DNA of 64,000 bases from Streptococcus anginosus (GTDB taxonomy: Bacteria; Bacillota; Bacilli; Lactobacillales; Streptococcaceae), in contig NZ_LR134283.1 of NCBI RefSeq assembly GCF_900636475.1, positions 1,889,655 through 1,953,654 on the forward strand, in the 5' to 3' direction. Each line of letters starts with the position of its first letter. The first letter of the stretch is position 1. The notes beneath the pieces were generated by a model that was given only the letters and a program-made list of their open reading frames with translations, was not told the origin of the DNA and did not search any database. Both the position numbers and the translations under genes were made by a program. This document shows, in pieces, positions 58,090 through 64,000 of this stretch.

Positions 58090-61000
58090 ATGAAATCAAA
58101 TGAAACAAAAACGTATGGTTCTATCCGTAAGATTAAGGCTTATGGTGCTTGTGGAGTTATTTTAGGGCTTGCTGCTTTAGCTGTGGCAACAGCGCAAACA
58201 AGCTATGCTGATGAGGCAACAACTACTCCGAAACGGCTACAAATTTGCCAGCTAGTCAGCCTGCGCAAACCCAAGCCGCTAAACAAACGATTGCTCAGGC
58301 GAATCAAGCCCAAGGAACTGTAAATGTCACAGTAGATAATTCGCAAGTTAATCAAGCAGCTAACCAAGCTCAAAATGCTGGTGTTAAGGTTGTACAAGAT
58401 ACTCCAGTTGATAAGGGTACAACGAATACGGTTAACTGAAACGCAAAAGGCACAAGCTGAAATTGCAGCAGATCAAGCAAAACAAAAAGCTGCGGTTGAA
58501 CAAACAACGGCTGATTATCAAAAAGCGGAAAGTGGATCATGCAAAAGCGGTTGAAGAAACCAAGCAAAAGAATGCGCAAATTGAAGCAGAAAATAAAGCT
58601 TTGAAAGAAGCACATGACAAGGCTAGCCAACAAGCAGCGCAAACCAATCAAGCAGTGGAACAAGTGAAAGCTAAGATTAAAGCTGAGTTTCCAGATGCCA
58701 AAGTGACGGAGACCACTAAAGAACTTAAAGTGGATCCAACCAAAACGTCTTATGATGCCTATACAAAAGTTGTCGATCAAGTAAAGCTGAAAATAAAAAA
58801 AGCTACTGAACCTATCAAGCTGAAAAAGCGAAAGAAAATCAAGAAATCGCAGAGACAAAGGCTTATAACGAAGCGGTGCAAAAACGCAATAGTGAGAACA
58901 AGGCAAAAGTAGAAGCCGAAAATGCAGAAATTGCCAAACGCAACCAAGCTCAGTTGGCTCATAAACAATCTGTTGAAGCAGAAAATGAAGCAATCAAAAA
59001 ACGCAATGCAGCCGGTCAAGCAAAGGTAGATGCAGAAAACAAGGAAATTGATAAATTCAATAAGGAAGTTGCGGAATTTAACAAGTCTGAAGATGAGCGG
59101 GTTGCGAAAGAAAAAAGCGCAAGCTGAAAAAGATAAGGCAAAAGACGGTTATTTGTCTCAAGCGTCAGTTCAGAATTTAATTTATAATCAGAACCAAATG
59201 CAACATTTGAAGTGTTGACACCTAATTCTGGTTATCCAAGCTCTTAGTTCAGGTGATGAAATATATGGACCACAAGAAAAATTGCTCAAGGTAATTTGTT
59301 GGTACGATTAATTTAAAACAAGGTAAGAGTATTCAAGTAAAATATAGCAATCTTCAAAATTCTTTTTACAATGGTAAGAAAATTTCTAGTGTGTGTTGAC
59401 TTATACTAATAAAACAAAAGATCCAAATCCTAAAGCAGACTTAGGAATGGCGTTCTTTAAAGATCCAACAAAGACATTTTGGCTATTTACAACGACAATA
59501 GTGATACGATTCCAACTGAAGTGGGCATTGACTTAGAATTTTTTGATGATAAAGGTCAAAAAATTTCTTTGACAAAAGATGAAGCGTTGATTGGACTTGC
59601 TTCACTGAATAATGATACTACGATGAATGGTGCAAATGCTCAACGTTCCGCAATTGAACAAGTACGGGTTAATAATGGTGAAATTGTTGAAATTACCGGA
59701 AGCAGTGTTAAAAAACATGGAAATTTAGCTTATTCTGATACAGATAATCACTTTAAATCTGCTGGCTCGAAATTTGAGCAAGATGATTGGGATACAGGAA
59801 CGAGTAGTAGTCGTTATTATGGTGCTGCTGTAGCTAAATTTAAGAATGTAGATAAAATTTCTTTAACGTCTATTTCTTATAAACGTCCTACGGTTTGGTT
59901 AGCTATCAATTCTGAAATTGCAGTACCAAAAGTTCCGACTGCACCACGTTATAAAGAATCGAAATCTCATAAGACTTTTACTCCTGAAAAACTCAAAGAA
60001 GTTCCAACTCCTAAATTGGAAGAGTTGAAGAAGTTCGTTCCTGAAAAGGAAAAAACTGTACCAACTCCAAAAGTTAAATTGATGTTGGTAAAAGTGAATG
60101 GTGTACCAACTCCAATCTATAAGCCAAAAGAAAAAGAACCAACTGCTCCCGTAGTGCCAACGGTACATGTTCATGATTATAAATTATCTACTCGTCCGCA
60201 AATTGCGAAAGCTGTTGAAAATTCGGATAAGATGAATATTAACGGTCAGTATGTTGCTAAAAACTCGCTTAATCGTTTTGCTTTGCAGACGGAAGTTCTT
60301 CCTGCTAATCGAACAACTTATACAAAGTTAGTCTTTAATGACCATTTACCATCAGGCTTTAAGTTAGATGTAGAAAAAACAAAAGAAGCCAATAAAGGCT
60401 ATGAGGTTGTTTATAATGAAAAAACGAATTTCTTGAGCTTTACAGCTAAAAAAGAAATCCTTGATGCAGTTAATAAAAACCGTGCGAAGGAATATCAATT
60501 GGAGGCATTGTCTGTCTGGGGTCGTCCCTCAGAATGACGCTGCAGATTACGAAAATGTCTTTGAAATGGTTGTAAACGAAGGACATAGTAAGGGTGGCTA
60601 TACACGTAAATCAAATAAAGTGTTAATTCATACGCCAGGTAAACAACAACCAAACAAACCAAATGATCCAAAGAATCCAAATCGGGATCCATTAAAACCA
60701 GAAAAGCATAATTACAATGCTGCTGGAAAATTGGTAGATGGCAAAGAAATGTTGCCTGAAGGAATCAATTACTACGTTTCTAAATGGACGAATTCGTCCA
60801 AACAAGAACGACAAATCTGGCAAAGAAGCGATTGCCTAAAGGCTTTGCATACATTGAAGATTATCAAGATGATGCAGTAACACCGCTCGAAAGTCGATTC
60901 CAAGTAAAAGATGCACAGGGTAAAGCTGTGAATGGATTGAAGATGTATCATGTTTTAGATCGTAAGACACTCTCTAAAGCCTTAAATGATATGATTGATC

Positions 61001-61868
61001 GTTCAGGTATTTCTCCAAAAAGTGCGTTTTATATGTGGGTTGCCGAAAAACCAGAAGAATTTTACAAGGCTTATGTGCAAACTGGTATGGATCTATATTT
61101 TCACACACCAATGAAAAATAAAAAGAGTTTTATTGGAAAATATACCAACCAAACTTTCCAAGTACAGTTCGGCAATGGCTATTACTCAAATGTAGTAGTA
61201 AATCATGTGCCAGAGCTAAAAGTTCAAAAGCAGGTTTACAATAAATTAGGTGACGGTCAAAATCTGGATGGTAAGCTTGTTAAATTGGGTGATAAGTTCT
61301 ATTACTTCTTAGATGGAGCTAAGTTGCCTGCAAATCGTGGTGAAGCACTCAAAGAATACCGATTCTTTGATGATTTTGACCAAAAAGGTGATGAATTTAC
61401 TGGCGAATATAAAGCTCTTGCAGGGGTTGACATCAAATGAAAGATGGTTCAGTGATTAAGGCAGGTACAGACTTATCACAATATGCGGAGCTGAAATATA
61501 ACAAAGCCAAAGGTGTTGTCGAGATTTCTATGAAGCAAGACTTCTTGGATAAGGTAGATAATGCTTCCGAGTTTGACGTGGATGCTGCGATTCAAATGAA
61601 ACGGATTGCGGCTGGAACATTTGAAAACACCTATAAAAACGTAGTAAATGGTCATGAAGTTGTTTCTAATACGGTTAAAACAAGTACACCTGAACCGGAA
61701 AAACCACAACCTAAGAAACCAACTCCAGCTCCAAAAACACCAGCTCCAAAAACACCAGCTCCAACTTTACCACAAACAGGTACAGCTTCTGGTATTGGAT
61801 TGTCTGTTTTGGGAATGATTCTTGCAGGCTTTGGTTTATTTGGTTTGAAAAAGCATAAAGAAAATTAA
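58090..61868 (+). pseudogene. antigen I/II family adhesin (SspA/B-, Bsp- or PrgB-related), multiply frameshifted
   Basis: A single 3.8-kb coding region with about ten or more one-base shifts. Signal start MKSNETKTYGSIRKIKAYG, then Ala-rich A-region repeats (AEIEAENKALK, KVEAENAEIAKRN; 58320-59140), V-region (59160-59930), proline-rich P-region (VPTPKLEELKKFVPEK; 59930-60160), C-terminal adhesin domains (60170-61690), and LPQTG at 61767-61781 with tail KKHKEN. Shifts include a lost G near 58230, extra T near 58434, extra A near 58526 and extra A near 59115. At about 1,260 residues it is shorter than SspB. Confidence 0.88.
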
Positions 61869-61883
61869 AGAAACACAATCTGT

Positions 61884-61919
61884 CATCCAGTCATAAGGTT
61901 GTTTTATGACTGGGTGATG
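61884..61919 (+). other. strong hairpin between the adhesin and the proline-rich protein
   Basis: CATCCAGTCATAA pairs with TTATGACTGGGTGATG (one bulge) around GGTTGTT. The T-run is short (TTTG), so it may act as a weak terminator or processing site. Confidence 0.6.
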
Positions 61920-61947
61920 TTTGATAAAAAAGAAAGAGGTATTCTAT

Positions 61948-62718
61948 ATGACCAAAAAACAATTTCTTGCAGCACTAGCTGTTTCTACCCTCGTTTTGGC
62001 AAATAGTGGAGCTGCTTTGGCGGAGGTAACGCCTCCTGTGGTGGATCCTTCTACTCCTGGAGTGGTGGCACCAGACCCATCTACCCCTACGCCATCAGAG
62101 CCGAGTCAGCCAGCACCAGAAACACCAGTAGATCCGACGACACCGTCCACTAATCCATCTGAGCCAAAGCCAGAAACCCCAGGAACAACTCCATCAGAAC
62201 CTTCTGTTCCTTCCGATCCAACGACACCTTCAACGAATCCATCGACGGAACCAAAGCAACCAACTCCAGCACCAGCGGAACCAGAAAAACCTTCTAAAGA
62301 TGAGAAAAAGGAAGATCCCCAACCGACTCCCAAACCTACAGAAGAACAACCAAAAACAACAGATGAGGCAAATCAAGCAGGTAAAAGTCAAGTTGGTACC
62401 ACTTCCACTTCAACAGGACAAGTGGTTCAGGATGTAGCCCCTAATAAACCTGTCCATACAGAAAATGGCTATACGATTGTAGGAGTACAAGATAGTCATC
62501 CCGTGATCGCAAATGGCGATGGAACAACTTCTGTGGTGGAACCTGAAGTCGTAGGGGCAACGGTTAATGCGGATAAAACCGTCACCGTTTCCACTGCTAC
62601 AGGAGAGAAGAAAACACTCCCTCATACGGGTGAAGCAAGTAGTGTCCTTACAGTATTAGGAGGCTGCCTCCTTTCAGGTTTGGCATTAGTAGGTGTTCGC
62701 AAACGTAAAAAAGACTAA
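61948..62718 (+). CDS. proline-rich LPXTG cell-wall protein (PrgC-like position)
   Basis: 256 residues from ATG 61948 (AAAGAGG upstream). Signal peptide (MTKKQFLAALAVSTLVLANSG..ALAE), then about 120 residues of repeated Pro/Ser/Thr/Glu units such as PSTPGVVAPDPSTPTPSEP and PSTNPSEPKPETPG, a short folded segment (ENGYTIVGVQDSHPVI), and LPHTG (62617-62631) with membrane anchor and VRKRKKD tail. The frame is intact, unlike its two upstream neighbours. By order it resembles prgC of enterococcal pheromone plasmids. Confidence 0.9.
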   Translation: MTKKQFLAALAVSTLVLANSGAALAEVTPPVVDPSTPGVVAPDPSTPTPSEPSQPAPETPVDPTTPSTNPSEPKPETPGTTPSEPSVPSDPTTPSTNPSTEPKQPTPAPAEPEKPSKDEKKEDPQPTPKPTEEQPKTTDEANQAGKSQVGTTSTSTGQVVQDVAPNKPVHTENGYTIVGVQDSHPVIANGDGTTSVVEPEVVGATVNADKTVTVSTATGEKKTLPHTGEASSVLTVLGGCLLSGLALVGVRKRKKD

Positions 62719-62829
62719 CCAGGTAGATGATTGATTTGATTTTATAACAAAATTGGTTACAAGAAGATAAGAACCAGATGCTTGTGACCTTTTATTTTGA
62801 AAGATTAAAAGAAAGAAGGAATATATATT

Positions 62830-63058
62830 ATGGATACAGCAGTACGTGTTGTCATTGCTTTAGGTGGGGTTCTTGCAATTGTTGGACTTGGCTGGGTATT
62901 GACAGGAGCGTTTGATTATTTTGCGGGACGTAAAAATGGGAATCCTCAAATGGATGGATCAGGGGATGACCTCAATGATCTCTGGCGGAGCCATCGCAGC
63001 GATTGCAGCAGGAGTTGCAGCAGCCATTGTAGCTGCTATGCGTGCCATTACATTTTAG
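62830..63058 (+). pseudogene. small two-segment membrane protein of the conjugation system (PrgF/pilin-like), one-base frameshift
   Basis: The frame starts MDTAVRVVIALGGVLAIVGLGW with AAGGAA upstream, then shifts at GGGG 62962-62965. With one G removed it continues GSGMTSMISGGAIAAIAAGVAAA to a stop at 63058, giving about 75 residues with two membrane segments joined by a short loop. This is the pattern of small T4SS membrane subunits. As written the frame runs on to 63072 with an implausible Cys/Ser-rich tail. Confidence 0.75.
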
Positions 63059-63144
63059 AAAAAAGTGACTAAGGCAAAGAAAATGAGTTATCCATTACTC
63101 TAAAAATATGGTATAATAAAGGCAATGAAACAAGAAGAGAGGAT

Positions 63145-63699
63145 GTGAGACAATGGCTGAAACATTTTGATTATGTGGGATTTGCAAGAGACTTTGAAAA
63201 ACGTTATGGTCGTCCACCGACGTCTGAAGAACTTGAAAAAGGCATAGATCCTTTGGAAGGAATGATGAGAATTCCTACCCAAGAGGAAGTAGAGACGGAA
63301 ATGGCTCGTATTAATGCTTCTTACAAACCTAGCTTTGGGGAACGCCTAAAAACAGGGCTTAGCTTTTTAGGTAGAAATGGTATTAAGGCTTTTGTTCTAC
63401 TACTTCAAACGCCAATCTACCTCACACTCTTTTTCTTTAATTTAATTAAATCAACTATCGGAGTTGCGGTTATATATGTTGTGACAAAAGGTATTGTTGG
63501 TGTTTTGCTATCAGAGTTTTTGTCTTGGCGAAACGTAGAGACTTTATCGCAGACTTCAAATTTATTTCGCTTTTTTGCACAAGATTTTATGACGGATAAA
63601 TTAGAGCCAATTTATTTTACTGAGATTGATATTATAATCTGTATTATTTTTACATTCTTATTAGCCTTAGTTGCTACGTTTTCAAAAACAGAGACTTAA
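63145..63699 (+). CDS. conjugation-system membrane protein (possible frameshift at the start)
   Basis: 184 residues as read from GTG 63145, with two to three membrane segments (AFVLLLQTPIYLTLFFF, IGVAVIYVV, IIICIIFTFLLALVA). GTG is only two to three bases from AGAGAGG. A better start is ATG 63153, ten bases from it, which reads MAETF and then stops unless one T of TTTT (63165-63168) is removed; then it joins DYVGFARDFEKRYGRPPT. I suspect a one-base insertion. Function unknown, placed between other T4SS genes. Confidence 0.7.
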   Translation: MRQWLKHFDYVGFARDFEKRYGRPPTSEELEKGIDPLEGMMRIPTQEEVETEMARINASYKPSFGERLKTGLSFLGRNGIKAFVLLLQTPIYLTLFFFNLIKSTIGVAVIYVVTKGIVGVLLSEFLSWRNVETLSQTSNLFRFFAQDFMTDKLEPIYFTEIDIIICIIFTFLLALVATFSKTET

Positions 63700-63707
63700 A
63701 ATATTTC

Positions 63708-63732
63708 AAGAACCTTTCGAGGTTCTTTTTAT
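63708..63732 (+). terminator. terminator within the conjugation gene cluster
   Basis: AAGAACCT (63708-63715) and AGGTTCTT (63720-63727) with the loop TTCG, followed by TTT. Confidence 0.8.
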
Positions 63733-63752
63733 TTTTTAAAGAAAGGAGAAGA

Positions 63753-64000
63753 ATGAAGGATATACTATCAGAGCTGACTAGAGGTCTTGGAAGCTATAAT
63801 TCTTCTGTAAATAGTTCAATTAACGCAGTCAATAAATCTTTAATGGTGATTGGTTATATTCTTGTCTCAATTCTATTTTTGATTGAGATGTTATCTTGGT
63901 ATCGTTTTATTCGGAATCAGGGCGGAGAGATGACCTGGAAACTATTTTTAGAAGTAGCAGTCAAATACTTTATTGCTTATTTTTTGGTGGCTCAATCAGG
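63753..64000 (+). CDS. conjugation-system membrane protein, N-terminal part (PrgH/VirB6-like by position)
   Basis: Open from ATG 63753 (AAAGGAGAAG upstream) to the window end, 82 codons. Begins MKDILSELTRGLGSYNSSV, followed by two hydrophobic segments (LMVIGYILVSILFLIEML and VKYFIAYFLVA). The arrangement fits the start of a polytopic VirB6/TrbL-like protein. Assigned by position and hydrophobicity only. Confidence 0.6.
   Translation, partial: MKDILSELTRGLGSYNSSVNSSINAVNKSLMVIGYILVSILFLIEMLSWYRFIRNQGGEMTWKLFLEVAVKYFIAYFLVAQS

Larger units (their letters stand above)
50819..64000 (+). mobile_element. left part of an integrated conjugative element with prg-like surface and T4SS genes
   Basis: From just after aspS2 the genes change to mobile-element types: RepA_N initiator, DUF2786 protein, XRE regulator, surface exclusion protein, antigen I/II adhesin, proline-rich LPXTG protein and small membrane proteins of a conjugation system. 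All lie on the + strand. No integrase and no attachment repeat is visible, so the exact left end is unknown and the right end lies beyond the window. Confidence 0.75.

Noticed and set aside
58370..58993. Minus-strand open frame of 207 codons rich in Leu/Phe
   Set aside because: Antisense of the adhesin's Ala/Lys/Gln coiled-coil repeats; composition is an artefact of the repeat.
58090..61868. Programmed frameshifting or phase variation of the adhesin
   Set aside because: There are too many shifts, at different motifs and in both directions, and no slippery site with a pseudoknot or long tandem repeat is seen.
62106..62333. Minus-strand Gly/Ser-rich open frame of 75 codons
   Set aside because: It is the antisense of the Pro/Ser/Thr repeats of the LPXTG gene; codon periodicity of the repeats keeps it open. 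No ribosome site.

Overview
The window is a low-GC Firmicute chromosome segment and almost certainly a Streptococcus. Evidence includes the secA-aroF-acpS-alr-recG and asparaginase-Cof-usp-alaT-codY-pncA gene orders, an ami/opp peptide permease with two tandem peptide-binding lipoproteins, an scr sucrose locus, an rcrRPQ-type MarR/ABC operon and three LPXTG surface proteins. I cannot fix the species; an oral (sanguinis/anginosus/mitis-type) streptococcus fits best. No rRNA, tRNA, CRISPR array or intact insertion sequence was seen.

Layout. 1-2 kb: end of truA, a pyridoxal-kinase-like ThiD with an overlapping ECF S component, and a UPF0340 protein. 2-7 kb: tig, rpoE, pyrG with a CTP-sensing attenuator, and a B3/4-domain protein. 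7-16 kb: two oligopeptide-binding lipoproteins, the scar of a third, and amiCDEF. 16-23 kb: HAD hydrolase, scrR-scrB against scrA, scrK and a divergent peptide deformylase. 23-27 kb: rcrRPQ. 27-32 kb: a split cellobiose/beta-glucoside PTS with a GH1 6-phospho-beta-glucosidase and a GntR/HutC regulator. 32-50 kb: manA, a KimA-like K+ importer, secA, aroF, acpS, alr, recG, asparaginase, a HAD-MazG fusion, usp, alaT, codY, pncA and a T-box-controlled second aspartyl-tRNA synthetase.

From about 50.8 kb to the end the content changes to a conjugative element: unknown small genes, a DUF2786 protein, a RepA_N initiator, an XRE regulator, a highly structured intergenic RNA candidate, then three LPXTG protein genes (SEC10/PgrA surface exclusion, antigen I/II adhesin, proline-rich) followed by small membrane proteins of a type IV secretion system. 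This order recalls prgA-prgB-prgC and the downstream T4SS genes of enterococcal pheromone plasmids, but here it sits in a chromosome between aspS2 and the place where gatCAB is usually found. The first two surface genes and several neighbours carry many single-base indels, while about 50 kb of core genes carry none.

Regulation links the regions. CodY-box-like sequences lie immediately 5' of the -35 element at codY, both peptide-binding lipoproteins, the ami operon and the KimA-like importer. HutC-type GTATAGAC sites overlap the promoters of both halves of the cellobiose PTS. The T-box before aspS2 appears to carry an AAC (Asn) specifier, which suggests that this AspRS feeds Asn-tRNA synthesis by the GatCAB amidotransferase route.
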